From NCBI RefSeq assembly GCF_018613835.1, contig NZ_JAGGPM010000013.1:1-64000 (forward strand): a stretch of DNA of 64,000 bases. Direction: 5' to 3'. Every line of letters starts with the position of its first letter. Within the stretch, counting starts at the first letter, position 1. This DNA comes from Arthrobacter sp. ISL-5. Lineage in GTDB: Bacteria > Actinomycetota > Actinomycetes > Actinomycetales > Micrococcaceae. Under the pieces are notes generated by a model that was given only the letters and a program-made list of their open reading frames with translations, ran no database searches and was not told the DNA's origin. Of this stretch, positions 32,464 to 41,688 are shown piece by piece. Made by a program: the position numbers and the translations under genes.

Positions 32464-33264
32464 TCAGGCGGCGGCCGTGTGCGCGGCCAGCGCGGCGTCG
32501 AAACGCTCCAGCGCGATCTCCGCCAGCACCGGCGACGGCAGCAGCGGTGCCGTCACGACGTCCGCGCCCGCCTTGGCGAGCTGGTCGTGGAAGTAGCCCG
32601 GCGCGAGGAGGTACGACGCAATAACCACCCGGCCGCCCAGGTCAACGGCCCCGGCGGACTCCCCCGCCCCGGCACCGCCGGCGGCCTCCTCGCGGAGCAT
32701 GGCCACGGCCTCGGGCACGGAGGGCTTGGCGGACGCCCCGTAAGCGGGCTCGATCCGGTTGGACCGGAGGGCTCCGAGCTGCTCGGCGAGCTTCTCCACG
32801 CTGAGCGCGGCGTTGGGGTTAGAGGAGCCGGCGGCGGCCAGGACGATCGCGTCGTTGTCCGTGACGCCGGCCTCCCTGAGCCGCTGGTCCAGCAGGGCGG
32901 CCAGCCGGGGGTCGGGTCCCAGCGGTGCGGCCGCGAGGGTCCCCGGGCGGCTCTTGACGGCCCGGGCGATGTCCACCTTCACGTGATATCCCACACTCAG
33001 CAGGAGCGGCACCACCACGGCGGAGGGCGCCGGTCCGCCGTCTCCCCCGCCTCCGGGGGCCTGGGCGGGAGCCTGGTCGCCGGGAGCCCCGGGAAGGCCC
33101 GCCACCACGTCCACCAGGTCGGGCTGCTGCACGTCCACGTAGGCCTCGCGGACGTCGAGCCCGGGGCGGAGTGCGGCGATGGCGTCGCGGAGGGCGTTGA
33201 CCTCGGCGGCTCCCTGGGCGTTGGAGGTCCCGTGGGCACAAGCGATCATGATCGGGCTGTTCAT
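32464..33264 (-). CDS. CbiX-like sirohydrochlorin chelatase
   Basis: 266 aa with two CbiX half-domains. The first begins IACAHGTSN with the metal-binding histidine, and GYHVKVD carries another; the second contains VLAAAGSSNPNA and GYFHDQL. It would insert Fe2+ into sirohydrochlorin, completing siroheme for the neighbouring sulfite reductase together with CysG. A low-complexity APAQAPGGGGDGG loop (about 67-82) interrupts the first half. ATG 33264 is leaderless (TACGCT, 7 nt, ATG). It overlaps the promoter region of the divergent TRIC gene. Confidence 0.85.
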   Translation of the reverse strand: MNSPIMIACAHGTSNAQGAAEVNALRDAIAALRPGLDVREAYVDVQQPDLVDVVAGLPGAPGDQAPAQAPGGGGDGGPAPSAVVVPLLLSVGYHVKVDIARAVKSRPGTLAAAPLGPDPRLAALLDQRLREAGVTDNDAIVLAAAGSSNPNAALSVEKLAEQLGALRSNRIEPAYGASAKPSVPEAVAMLREEAAGGAGAGESAGAVDLGGRVVIASYLLAPGYFHDQLAKAGADVVTAPLLPSPVLAEIALERFDAALAAHTAAA

Positions 33265-33271
33265 ACGGGCT

Positions 33272-33277
33272 AGCGTA
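33272..33277 (-). promoter_or_regulatory. -10 box of cbiX, leaderless
   Basis: TACGCT followed by 7 nt and the ATG. No clear -35 and no sulfur box were seen here. Confidence 0.4.
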
Positions 33278-33323
33278 ACGTTGGAGCCGCCCTGTCCGCC
33301 CCTTGAATTAGCCGGGACGCTCC

Positions 33324-33995
33324 ATGACATTCCCTTTTGACATCGCCCTGGTATGGCTGGACCTGGCCGGCGTCTTCTTCTTTGCGGTCTCCGGTTCCCT
33401 GCTCGCGGCGCGGAAACAGTTCGACATCATCGGTTCCCTCCTGCTCGCCTCCCTTGTTTCGCTGGGCGGCGGCGTAATCCGCGACATCATCATCAACACC
33501 GGGCCGCCGGCTGCCTTCACCAACCCCGCATACCTCGCGCCGCCGCTGCTGGCCACTGTGTTGGTGTATTTCCTGTTCTCCAGCGTGCAGCGCTTCACCT
33601 CGCTGCTGACTCTGTTCGACGCCGGCGGCCTGGCCCTGTTCTGCATTACGGGCACGCTCAAGGCGCTGTCCTCCGGGATGAATCCCATCGCGGCGGTGCT
33701 GTTGGGGGTCGCGACGGCGGTGGGCGGAGGCCTGCTGCGCGACATCACGGCCAATGAGGTGCCACAGCTGTTCGACGCCAGGGACCTCTACGCCCTGCCC
33801 GCGTTCACAGGCGCCGCGCTTACAACCGTGCTGTGGGTTTCGGGTTCGTTCAATGCCCTCTCAGCGTGTGCCGTGGCGGCCGTCGTGTTCGCCTTCCGGG
33901 TGCTGGCCTGGCGCCGCTCGTGGCACGCTCCGCTGGCCGTCCGAGGGTGGCACCGGCTGGGGCTGGACACCGGCAATTCACGGGGCCGGGATTAG
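33324..33995 (+). CDS. TRIC-type cation channel (UPF0126) protein
   Basis: 223 aa with seven predicted helices and two repeated halves, each with a glycine-rich motif: SLGGGVIRDIII and AVGGGLLRDIT. These are hallmarks of prokaryotic TRIC channels, which form trimeric K+-conducting channels. The last 25 residues are basic and hydrophilic. It is divergent from cbiX with only 59 nt between the starts. No Shine-Dalgarno is evident. Confidence 0.87.
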   Translation: MTFPFDIALVWLDLAGVFFFAVSGSLLAARKQFDIIGSLLLASLVSLGGGVIRDIIINTGPPAAFTNPAYLAPPLLATVLVYFLFSSVQRFTSLLTLFDAGGLALFCITGTLKALSSGMNPIAAVLLGVATAVGGGLLRDITANEVPQLFDARDLYALPAFTGAALTTVLWVSGSFNALSACAVAAVVFAFRVLAWRRSWHAPLAVRGWHRLGLDTGNSRGRD

Positions 33996-33996
33996 C

Positions 33997-34009
33997 TAGG
34001 ATAAGAGCC
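33997..34009 (+). promoter_or_regulatory. Leaderless promoter of the SUKH-like gene
   Basis: -10 TAGGAT (33997-34002), 7 nt, ATG 34010. It starts 2 nt after the TRIC stop, so this gene has its own promoter despite the short gap. Confidence 0.45.
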
Positions 34010-34435
34010 ATGACTGACATGTTCCTCGAGAAGTTCCGCGCGCTCGTTCCGAAGTATCTCGAAGACGAATGGCAGGAAGAGGACGGGCTGCCCGCCGAGG
34101 AGCTCGATTCCGCACTTGCCGAACATCAGTTCGCCGTTCCGCTGGTGCTCCGCGAGTTCTACCTGGCCCTTGGCGGCTGCGAGGACCTCATGGAGGCCTA
34201 CCACTACTTCTGGGACCCCGAGGAACTCGAAGTGGACGACGACGGTTTCCTCATGTTCCTTGAAGACGAGGCGGAGCAGTTCACCTGGGGCTTCCGCATG
34301 GGCGATCTCAGCGTCCCGGACCCCATCGTGTACCGCCGCAACAACCTCCGCGGCCAGTGGAAGAGCGAAGAAGGCACCTTCTCGGAATTCGTGTTCGACA
34401 TGTTCGACTGGGCCTTCAACGAGGACGAGGACTGA
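34010..34435 (+). CDS. SMI1/KNR4 (SUKH)-like acidic protein
   Basis: 141 aa, strongly acidic. LPAEELDSALAEHQFAVPLVLREFYLALGG and the following YHYFWDPEELEVDDDGFLMF and QFTWGFRMGDLSVPDPIVYR fit the SUKH fold, whose members are often toxin-immunity proteins but also housekeeping proteins. No toxin gene is adjacent. ATG 34010 is supported by a leaderless promoter and by the length of the fold. Confidence 0.6.
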   Translation: MTDMFLEKFRALVPKYLEDEWQEEDGLPAEELDSALAEHQFAVPLVLREFYLALGGCEDLMEAYHYFWDPEELEVDDDGFLMFLEDEAEQFTWGFRMGDLSVPDPIVYRRNNLRGQWKSEEGTFSEFVFDMFDWAFNEDED

Positions 34436-34546
34436 CCCTCACCTTTGCCTTACCTTTCTGTGCCGTCCTGACCCTGTTTGGCCGCCGACCGGCAGCGGCT
34501 CGCCGCTGAGCCTGCGTGTCGGGGATCCCGCGGCGTCAAAGAGGGT

Positions 34547-34582
34547 CACGACGGCGGCACTCACCACGACGGCGGCCCTCAC
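34547..34582. repeat. 18-bp tandem duplication
   Basis: CACGACGGCGGCACTCAC and CACGACGGCGGCCCTCAC stand head to tail between convergent genes. Confidence 0.6.
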
Positions 34583-34589
34583 CAGGGCG

Positions 34590-35429
34590 TCATTCGGGTG
34601 CGAACCTGCCCAATGCCCGCAGGCGGAGCACCGCCAAGACCTGTTCCACCATGGCTTCGGGGTGATGTACCACGTCATCGTAGTAATAGCGCAGTGTGAG
34701 ATGGCCCCCGAGCATGCCGGCATTGTTGCGCCGCTGATCTTTCTTGACCTGCCGAGGTTCAAAGTGCGTGGAGCCGTCCAACTCCACCACCAGACATTCC
34801 TCAACCAGGCAATCCACCTCGCCCACCCCCGGCAGGTGAACGTGCATGCGGACCTTGAGGCCGGCGCGGACAAAGTGCGTATGGGCCAGTATCTCCAGCA
34901 CGGAGTCTGCCCGCGGAATCAGCAGATCCAACACCGCGCGGCCGCGGCCGTTCCTGTTCCCGACGAGTTTGTTCCTCAGGAAGTCAGCGGAAATCTGGCC
35001 TCGGCCCGTGGCTGACTGCACCAGGGCCAGCGCTTCGAGCTCCGGCAGGCAGCGCACCGCATGAAGGAGCACATCTGCCAGGCCCGCCACGGGATAGGCC
35101 CGGTGGGGGTCGTGCGTGCACGGGGCATGGTCAATCACGCCGGTCTTTGGCACACCGTTGCCGCAGCTCAGGTGCACTTCTTGCGGCGGATGCAGGGCCC
35201 ACAGGCTGTAGAACCGCGCTGCCGACACGCAGGTGAGCCGGCCGTTGAACCTAAAGGCGGCTAGGACGCCGTCGTCCGCGTTATGCAGCGCGTACACTCC
35301 CCGCAGCGTCCGGTGCAGCCGCCCGGCGTCGACGGCAGCCTCGAGCGCGGGCCGGAGGAAGCCGGCGCGCAGGAGGTCGCTCCTCCGGGCCGCTCCGCCG
35401 CGTCGCGCCAGGAAGGTTGCAAGGTCCAT
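34590..35429 (-). CDS. AbiEi-like winged-helix / DUF559 endonuclease-fold protein
   Basis: 279 aa from ATG 35429 (an ATG at 35459 would add 10). The N-terminus (DLATFLARRGGAARRSDLLRA, RLHRTLRGVYAL) resembles the winged-helix start of AbiEi-type antitoxins. The C-terminus (VDCLVEECLVVELDGSTHF then EPRQVKKDQRRNNAG) matches DUF559, a PD-(D/E)XK nuclease-like fold with the E..D..E-type core. Such proteins are common, usually solitary, in actinobacteria. No toxin partner is next to it. Function is unknown. A second protein of this kind lies at 43397. Confidence 0.6.
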   Translation of the reverse strand: MDLATFLARRGGAARRSDLLRAGFLRPALEAAVDAGRLHRTLRGVYALHNADDGVLAAFRFNGRLTCVSAARFYSLWALHPPQEVHLSCGNGVPKTGVIDHAPCTHDPHRAYPVAGLADVLLHAVRCLPELEALALVQSATGRGQISADFLRNKLVGNRNGRGRAVLDLLIPRADSVLEILAHTHFVRAGLKVRMHVHLPGVGEVDCLVEECLVVELDGSTHFEPRQVKKDQRRNNAGMLGGHLTLRYYYDDVVHHPEAMVEQVLAVLRLRALGRFAPE

Positions 35430-35716
35430 CACCCCACGGTCCCCGTGCTCGGCAGCCATGGGGAGCCATGGACTTGCCTATGTGCACAACCTACCCGGGT
35501 CCGCCGTGACCCACTTTCGTGGCCGACTGCCGACGGCGCGCCACCCCACCGGCGTGTCCTTCAAGGACGGAGACCAAACAAGGTCAGGACGGCGGCACGG
35601 ACGGCGCAGGGTTGTGACACGCCCGTTAACAGCAGATTTGAATTGTGTGACAAACGTGTCATAGACTGTTTCATGGATCCACTAAATGCCTCCGGTGGAT
35701 CTGATGCGAACGGAGA

Positions 35717-35774
35717 AACGGCCCCGGTTCCATGCAGCGTATGACTCGTAACGCTGCAGGGAACCGGGGCCGTT
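35717..35774. terminator. Very stable two-part terminator
   Basis: AACGGCCCCGGTTCC (35717-35731) pairs with GGAACCGGGGCCGTT (35760-35774), and inside it TGCAGCGT pairs with ACGCTGCA. It lies 42 nt after the polyprenyl synthase stop. The rest of 35430-35716 shows nothing certain. Confidence 0.8.
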
Positions 35775-35815
35775 CCGTTTAAGCCTGCTCGGTCCAGGCC
35801 GGGGAGGCCGTGGGC

Positions 35816-36916
35816 CTAGCTCGCGCGGTCCACCACGGCCCGGGCGAAGCTGGTCAGTGAATCCTTCACCACGCCCTCGGGCAGCGGCGCCAGCGCGGCG
35901 ATGGCTTCGTCGGCCCAGGCGCGGGCGACCACCCACGACTCCGCGGTCACGGGGTGCTCGCGCAGGCCGGCCACGGCTTCGGCGAGGGCCTCGTCGGAGG
36001 AGAGGTCGCCGTCGATCAGCTTGAGAAGCTCGACGGCGGACTGGTCGCCCTGCGTCGCGGCGTTGCGCAGGAGCAGCACCGGCAGGGTGGGGACGCCTTC
36101 GCGGAGGTCCGTTCCCGGGGACTTGCCGGACTTGACCTTGACACCGGTGACGTCGATGACGTCGTCGGCCAGCTGGAAGGCCACGCCCACCTTTTCGCCG
36201 TATTCCACCAGGACGTGCTCGTAGGCTTCGTCGGCGCCGGAGAAGATGGCGCCGAACTGGCCGGAGGCCGCCACCAGGGAACCGGTCTTGTCCGCGATGA
36301 CCGACAGGTAGTGCTCCACCGGGTCCTCGTCCGGGCGGGGGCCCACGGTTTCGTGCAGCTGGCCCAGGCACAGCCGCTCAAAAGTGCGGGCCTGGATGCC
36401 CAGGGCGCGGGAGCCCAGCTCGGAGACGAGGATCGATGCGCGGGCGAAGATGAGGTCGCCGGTGAGGACAGCCACGGAGTTGCCCCAGACCTCGTGCGCC
36501 GTGGGGGCACCGCGGCGGAAGGGGGCCGAGTCCATGACGTCGTCGTGGTACAGCGTGGCCAGGTGCGTCAGTTCCACGACGACGGCGGCCTGCACCACCG
36601 CGGGCAGCGAGGCGTCACCGAGGTGGGCGCAGAGCAAGGTCAGCAGGGGGCGGATGCGCTTGCCGCCGGCTTCCACGAGGTGACGCGACGTTGCGTCAGC
36701 CAGGGGGTCCGAGTTGGCGATGGCTTCGCGCAGCTTCTTCTCCACGCGGGCCAGGTTGTTGGTGATCGCGGGCCCGAGTTCGGGGTCCCCCGCGATGGCC
36801 GCGAAGCCTGCCGGCAGCTGGAGCCCGGTGGCGATGGCGGTGGTGTTGAGGCTGGGTTCGGAGGCCGGCAGGCCATGCCCGGCATGCGTCCAGCTGTGGT
36901 TCGCGGAGTTGGTCAC
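35816..36916 (-). CDS. Polyprenyl diphosphate synthase
   Basis: 366 aa trans-prenyltransferase. First aspartate-rich motif LYHDDVMDSAPFRRGAPT, second FQLADDVIDVTG, and GGKRIRPLLTLL near the IPP site. It would build the long side chain for menaquinone, so a hepta- to nonaprenyl product is expected; chain length is not readable. GTG 36916 follows TAGGGT by 6 nt, and the TAG of that -10 box is the stop codon of the flavoprotein gene upstream. So it has its own leaderless promoter although the genes lie 9 nt apart. Confidence 0.88.
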   Translation of the reverse strand: MTNSANHSWTHAGHGLPASEPSLNTTAIATGLQLPAGFAAIAGDPELGPAITNNLARVEKKLREAIANSDPLADATSRHLVEAGGKRIRPLLTLLCAHLGDASLPAVVQAAVVVELTHLATLYHDDVMDSAPFRRGAPTAHEVWGNSVAVLTGDLIFARASILVSELGSRALGIQARTFERLCLGQLHETVGPRPDEDPVEHYLSVIADKTGSLVAASGQFGAIFSGADEAYEHVLVEYGEKVGVAFQLADDVIDVTGVKVKSGKSPGTDLREGVPTLPVLLLRNAATQGDQSAVELLKLIDGDLSSDEALAEAVAGLREHPVTAESWVVARAWADEAIAALAPLPEGVVKDSLTSFARAVVDRAS

Positions 36917-36928
36917 GGGTTAACCCTA
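36917..36928 (-). promoter_or_regulatory. Leaderless promoter of the polyprenyl synthase gene
   Basis: -10 TAGGGT (36928-36923) then TAACCC and GTG. The box overlaps the preceding stop codon. Confidence 0.45.
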
Positions 36929-38260
36929 ACTTTTTGTTGCGGAAACCGCTGATTTGAGGCCTGACGGGGCATGGGCGGACGTATTGGACGTGGCGGGCAC
37001 CAGCAGTTCCAGGACCCTGATCACGCGGTCTTCGAACCCCTTGGCGGCCGGATCGGTCAGGTTGGCCAGGAGCCGGACCACGAAGCGCATGAGCACGGGG
37101 ACGGGCATTCCGGTCCGCAGCGCGAGCTTCATCACCGCGGGCTTGCCGATCAGCGCGGCAAAGGCCCGGCCCAGCGTGAAGTGCGACCCCCACTGCTTGC
37201 GCACGTAGTCCGCGTACCCCGCGAGGCGGGCATCGGCGTCGTGCGTGGACCAGCCGGCAGAAGCGGAGCGGGCGGTGCAGTCGATGATGAACTCGGCCGC
37301 AAAGCGGGCGGACTCCATGGCGTAGGAGATGCCCTCGCCGTTGAACGGGGACACCATGCCGCCGGCGTCGCCGAGGAGCAGCAGGCCCGGCGAGTAGTGC
37401 GGCGTCCGGTTGAAGCCCATGGGCAGGGCGGCACCGCGGATCTCGCCCACCTGGTTTTCCGGAGTGAAGCCCCATTCGGCAGGCATGCCGGCGGTCCACT
37501 CGCGGAGCACCTGCTTGTAGTCCAGCTTGCCGAATTCCTTGGACGAGTTGAGGATGCCGAGGCCCACGTTGGAGGTGCCGTCGCCCACGCCGAACACCCA
37601 GCCGTAGCCGGGCAGCAGCTTGCCGTCGCGGCCCGGAAGCTCCAGCCAGCCCTCCATCCAGTCGTCGTCGTGGCGCGGGGAGGTGAAGTACGTGCGCACG
37701 GCGACGCCAAGGGGTCGGTCGTCGCGCTTCTGGATGCCGAGGGACACGGCGGTGCGGGTGGAGTTTCCGTCCGCTGCGAGGACGACGTCGGCGGTAAAGT
37801 CGAGCGTCTCCCCCGTCTTGCGTCCGGACTCGTCCAGGAGCGCTGCGCGGACGCCGGTCACCCGGCCGTCCTCGCTGCGGAGCGCTTCGGTGACGCTGTG
37901 GCGTTCCAGCACGACGGCGCCCGCGGCCTGGGCGTGCCGGGCCAGTTCCTCGTCGAATCCGAGCCGCGTGCGGATCAGCCCGTACTGCGGAAAGTCGGAC
38001 ACCTCGGGCCAGGGCAGTTCGATGGAGCGGCCGCCAGCGAGCAGGCGCAGGCCTTTGTTCCGGCGCCAGCCGTCCTCCTGGTGGTGAGGCAGGCCGAGCT
38101 TCTGGATCTCCCGGACTGCCCGCGGCGTGAGGCCGTCGCCGCAGACCTTTTCGCGCGGAAAGCTGGTTTTTTCCAGCACCGTGACGTCGATGCCGGCCTT
38201 GGCGAGGTAATATGCAGCGGTGGACCCGGCCGGACCCGCGCCGACAATCAGTACTTTCAC
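36926..38260 (-). CDS. Geranylgeranyl reductase family flavoprotein
   Basis: 444 aa FAD-dependent oxidoreductase. FAD-binding VKVLIVGAGPAGSTAAYYLA starts at residue 1; CGDGLTPRAV and LLLGDAGGMVSPFNGEGISYAMES are conserved in the geranylgeranyl reductase/MenJ-like family. It probably saturates a double bond in the menaquinone side chain, given MenG immediately upstream and the polyprenyl synthase downstream. GTG 38260 comes 4 nt after the menG stop. Confidence 0.85.
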   Translation of the reverse strand: MKVLIVGAGPAGSTAAYYLAKAGIDVTVLEKTSFPREKVCGDGLTPRAVREIQKLGLPHHQEDGWRRNKGLRLLAGGRSIELPWPEVSDFPQYGLIRTRLGFDEELARHAQAAGAVVLERHSVTEALRSEDGRVTGVRAALLDESGRKTGETLDFTADVVLAADGNSTRTAVSLGIQKRDDRPLGVAVRTYFTSPRHDDDWMEGWLELPGRDGKLLPGYGWVFGVGDGTSNVGLGILNSSKEFGKLDYKQVLREWTAGMPAEWGFTPENQVGEIRGAALPMGFNRTPHYSPGLLLLGDAGGMVSPFNGEGISYAMESARFAAEFIIDCTARSASAGWSTHDADARLAGYADYVRKQWGSHFTLGRAFAALIGKPAVMKLALRTGMPVPVLMRFVVRLLANLTDPAAKGFEDRVIRVLELLVPATSNTSAHAPSGLKSAVSATKS

Positions 38261-38264
38261 AGTG

Positions 38265-39050
38265 TCAGCGGGCGGAACGCGGGATGTTGCGGCGCAGCTT
38301 GGCCACCGGGCCGGTGTGGGCGGCGATGGCGGCAGCCCCGCCGTCGGGCGTTGAATCAAGGGGCTTGTGGGCGCGGTGGACCGCAACGATGCCGCCGCTG
38401 AGGTTGCGGTAGGTGACGTCTTGCCAGCCGGATTCCTGCAGCCACGCGGCCAGGTGGTCCTGGTCCGGCCAGGCGCGGATGGACTCGGCGAGGTAGACGT
38501 AGGCGTCCGGGTTCGAGGAGACCTTGACGGCGATGGCCGGGAGGGCCCGCATGAGGTATTCGGTGTACATAGTGCGCCACAGCGGGACCACCGGCTGGGA
38601 GAACTCGGCGATGACCACCTTCCCGCCGGGTTTGGTGACGCGGAGCATTTCGGCCAGGGCCTTCTTGGGCTCGTTGACGTTGCGCAGGCCGAAGGAGATG
38701 GTGGTGGCGTCGAACGTGTTGTCCGCGAACGGCAGGTTGGTCGCGTCACCGGCGATGAAGTCGATGTCGGGGCGGCGGCGCTTGCCCACCTTGAGCATGC
38801 CGAGGGAGAAGTCGCAGGCCACCACGTCTATGCCGGCATCGGCATATGGCTCGCTGGAGGTCCCGGTTCCGGCCGCCAGGTCCAGCACTCGCTGGCCCGG
38901 CCGCACATCCATGGCCTCGACCACAACCTTGCGCCACCGGCGCGTCTGCCCCATCGACAGGACATCGTTGACGACGTCGTACTTCGGTGCGACGTCGTCA
39001 AACATCGTGGCTACTTCGTCCGGACGCTTATCCAAGGATGCTCGGTTCAC
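38265..39050 (-). CDS. menG: Demethylmenaquinone methyltransferase
   Basis: 261 aa, UbiE/MenG SAM methyltransferase performing the last methylation of menaquinone. It opens with [23 protein letters not shown], has motif [17 protein letters not shown] and the family signatures [14 protein letters not shown] and [14 protein letters not shown] 39050 is leaderless: TAGATT, 6 nt, GTG. It leads a unit with the reductase-like flavoprotein and is divergent from isochorismate synthase. Confidence 0.93.
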   Translation of the reverse strand: MNRASLDKRPDEVATMFDDVAPKYDVVNDVLSMGQTRRWRKVVVEAMDVRPGQRVLDLAAGTGTSSEPYADAGIDVVACDFSLGMLKVGKRRRPDIDFIAGDATNLPFADNTFDATTISFGLRNVNEPKKALAEMLRVTKPGGKVVIAEFSQPVVPLWRTMYTEYLMRALPAIAVKVSSNPDAYVYLAESIRAWPDQDHLAAWLQESGWQDVTYRNLSGGIVAVHRAHKPLDSTPDGGAAAIAAHTGPVAKLRRNIPRSAR

Positions 39051-39056
39051 CCTGAC

Positions 39057-39062
39057 AATCTA
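39057..39062 (-). promoter_or_regulatory. -10 box of menG, leaderless
   Basis: TAGATT, then 6 nt and GTG 39050. Confidence 0.45.
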
Positions 39063-39182
39063 CCCGAATCTACCGTCAGGTACTTGCCGCTGCCGGCGGG
39101 AAGCGGTAAGCCCCGGCGAGGCGGGCGGCCGAAGTTGCTGTTTTCTACCGAAGTTTGCCGCGCGGAGTACTGTTGACCCATC

Positions 39183-40568
39183 ATGACCAGAACGCTCCGC
39201 ACCTTGACAGTCCCTTTGGATGGAGAATCGACTCCCGGGGGGCTGCCGTCGTATCTGGTGCGGGACGATGTCCTCTGCTGGACCCGCCGCGAGGCCGGCC
39301 TGGTGGGCTTCGGCGAGGTCGCCCGGTTCACGGCCACGGGCCCGGAGCGCTTCCTCGAGGCGGACATCTGGTGGCGGCACCTGGTCATCGAGGCCGACAT
39401 CACCGACCACGTGGAGTGCCCCGGCACCGGCCCCGTCGCGTTCGGCTCCTTCGCGTTCTCCAAGGTTTCCGCCCATGAATCCCGGCTGATCGTGCCGGAG
39501 ATCGTGGTGGGCGTCCGTGACGGCCGCACCTGGCTCACCCAGATCACGGCCGACGACGGCGAACTCACCGAAGCGGGCGCCCTCGCCGCCCTGGAGGGGT
39601 GGCTGGAGTCGACTGCTGCTTCAAGTGGCGCTGCCGCCGGCGCCGCTTCCGGCGGCGCTTCCGGCGGCGCTTCCGGCGGCGGGGTGCCCGCGGAGGCGGG
39701 TGCCGCCGTCGAACTTTCACACCCCGCCACGCTGGAGACCGGGTCCCTGAGCGAAGAGGACTGGATGGCCGCCGTCGCCGCCGGTGTTGCCGAGATCCGG
39801 ACGGGACGGCTGGAAAAGCTGGTGCTGGCCCGGGACGTGGTGGCCACGGTGCCGGAGGGCGTCAATGCCGCCGAAGTGCTGCGGCAGCTGGCGGTGCGGT
39901 ACCGCGAATGCTGGACGTATGGCGTGGACGGGCTTGTGGGCGCGACGCCGGAGATGCTGATCCAGGTGGAGGGCCGCACTGCCCAGGCGCGCGTGCTGGC
40001 GGGAACGCTGGACCGCCTCGACGCCGTGGGCGAGGCCGGGCTGCCCCTGGACTATGCCGAGCGGGTCCTCGCCGGGTCCGAGAAGCAGCGGCACGAACAC
40101 GAGATCGCGATCCAGTCGCTGACCACTCAGCTCGCGCCTTTCTCCGAGGCCATGAACGCGCACAGCGAACCGTTCATCCTGGAGCTGCCCAATGTGTGGC
40201 ACCTGGCATCGGACGTCAAGGCAGAGCTCACCGAGGTGGAGGGGCACGTCCCCACCTGCCTGGCGCTGATCAATGCCCTCCACCCCACGGCGGCCGTGTG
40301 CGGCACCCCCACGCAAGTGGCCGGCGCCCTGATCCGCAAACTCGAGCACCTGGACCGCGGGCCGTATGCCGGGCCGGTGGGGTGGCTCGATGCCGCGGGG
40401 AACGGCGAATGGGGCATCGCCCTGCGCGGCGCCGTCATCGAATCGCCGAACACCGTGCGGTTATATGCCGGCTGCGGAATAGTCGAGGGGTCGCACCCGG
40501 AGGCCGAGCTGGCGGAGACCTGGGCCAAGTTCCGCCCGATGCTCGAATCGCTGGGCATCATCAGCTAG
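39183..40568 (+). CDS. menF: Isochorismate synthase
   Basis: 461 aa, chorismate-binding enzyme, first committed step to menaquinone. The catalytic C-terminal half has RLEKLVLARDVVA, PEMLIQV, AGTLDR, HEIAIQSL, HLASDVKAEL, LHPTAAVCGTP and GPYAGPVGW. A Gly/Ala/Ser segment (about 145-168) is encoded by a 12-bp tandem repeat (39637-39681) and joins the N-terminal beta-domain to the catalytic part. It is divergent from menG. Choice of menF over entC rests on the menaquinone setting. Confidence 0.88.
   Translation: MTRTLRTLTVPLDGESTPGGLPSYLVRDDVLCWTRREAGLVGFGEVARFTATGPERFLEADIWWRHLVIEADITDHVECPGTGPVAFGSFAFSKVSAHESRLIVPEIVVGVRDGRTWLTQITADDGELTEAGALAALEGWLESTAASSGAAAGAASGGASGGASGGGVPAEAGAAVELSHPATLETGSLSEEDWMAAVAAGVAEIRTGRLEKLVLARDVVATVPEGVNAAEVLRQLAVRYRECWTYGVDGLVGATPEMLIQVEGRTAQARVLAGTLDRLDAVGEAGLPLDYAERVLAGSEKQRHEHEIAIQSLTTQLAPFSEAMNAHSEPFILELPNVWHLASDVKAELTEVEGHVPTCLALINALHPTAAVCGTPTQVAGALIRKLEHLDRGPYAGPVGWLDAAGNGEWGIALRGAVIESPNTVRLYAGCGIVEGSHPEAELAETWAKFRPMLESLGIIS
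39637..39681 (+). repeat. 12-bp tandem repeat within menF
   Basis: Unit GGCGGCGCTTCC, about 3.5 copies, in frame, encoding Gly-Gly-Ala-Ser repeats. Confidence 0.75.
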
Positions 40569-40784
40569 CCTATGCTCAGCCGGCGGGCGGGCGGCGGGGC
40601 CAGACGGCGGTCGGGCGGCCGGGAATCCGGGATTACAGACACGCGGGCCGCCGAAGGTCTTGAATTACAGTGTGATTTAGTTATCCAATAGTGAAACTTA
40701 GTTTTCTGTGATGTACCTCTCGTGTTCGGCGGTACACTATAAACCGATTTAGGTCCGCATACCCCTGCAACAAAAGGTAAGAAA

Positions 40785-41591
40785 ATGCAGCTCAAGTCCC
40801 TTGCCACGGCCAAGCTCAGCGCCAAGGCAGCCGCAATCCTAGCCGTCGGGGCCCTCAGCCTCACCGCATGCGGAGGCGGCGGCGCCACTCCCGCTGCCAC
40901 CACCACCGGCGGGGTGCAGCTGATCAATGCCGGCAAGCTCACGGTGTGCTCCGACGTCCCTTACGAGCCGTTCGAGTTCCAGAAGGAGGGCAAGATCGTC
41001 GGCTTCGACATGGACATCGCGGGCGAGCTGGCCAAGGACATGAAGGCCGAGCTCAACGTCGTGGACAGCTCCTTCGAAGCCATCGAGACTGGAACGGCCC
41101 TAACCCAGTGCGACGTTTCCATCTCCTCGATCTCCATCACGGACACCCGCAAGAACGTCATGGACTTCTCGGACCCGTACCTGAATGACGATCTGACCCT
41201 CGTGGCCACTGAGGCCTCAGGCATCACGAACATCGACGGCGCCAAGGGCAAGAAGGTGGGCGTGCAGCAGGCCACCACCGGTGCCCAGTACGCGAAGGAC
41301 AAAGGCCTGGACGCCCAGCAGTTTGAGGACACGGGACTCCTGGTCCAGGCCCTCAAGGCCGGCACCATTGACGCCGCCCTGGGCAACCAGTCTGTCCTCG
41401 GCTACGCCATCAAGGATGACTCCAAGTTCAAGCGCGTAGAGGACTACGCCACCGGTGAAAAGCTCGGCATCGCGGTCAAGAAGGGAAACTCCGCCATGCT
41501 CGGCCAGGTCAACACCACGCTGAAGCGCCTGACCGACGACGGAAGCCTCAAGAAGTTCGAGACCAACTGGTTCGGCGAAGCCACCAAGTAA
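40785..41591 (+). CDS. Amino-acid ABC transporter substrate-binding lipoprotein
   Basis: 268 aa. Lipoprotein signal with lipobox LSLTAC (Cys near residue 29), then a family 3 solute-binding domain: KLTVCSDVPYEPFEFQKEGKIVGFD, SSISITDTRKNVMDFSDPYL. It should bind a polar amino acid; the ligand is not evident. AAAAGGTAAG precedes the ATG at good spacing. The upstream 40569-40784 stretch is unusually AT-rich near 40670-40745, with a TACACTATAAA promoter element at 40733. A hairpin separates it from the permease. Confidence 0.9.
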   Translation: MQLKSLATAKLSAKAAAILAVGALSLTACGGGGATPAATTTGGVQLINAGKLTVCSDVPYEPFEFQKEGKIVGFDMDIAGELAKDMKAELNVVDSSFEAIETGTALTQCDVSISSISITDTRKNVMDFSDPYLNDDLTLVATEASGITNIDGAKGKKVGVQQATTGAQYAKDKGLDAQQFEDTGLLVQALKAGTIDAALGNQSVLGYAIKDDSKFKRVEDYATGEKLGIAVKKGNSAMLGQVNTTLKRLTDDGSLKKFETNWFGEATK

Positions 41592-41619
41592 CCGGCGCGC
41601 CTGACACCTACGCAGCAGG

Positions 41620-41658
41620 GGCCCCGTTCCGGATCTGTTCAGCAGTCCGTACGGGGCC
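41620..41658 (+). terminator. Hairpin between binding protein and permease genes
   Basis: GGCCCCGT (41620-41627) pairs with ACGGGGCC (41651-41658) with an inner pairing. No T-run, so it is more likely an mRNA processing or stabilising hairpin that favours the binding protein. Confidence 0.5.
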
Positions 41659-41688
41659 TCAACTGCGCAAAACGAATGTGAGTACACC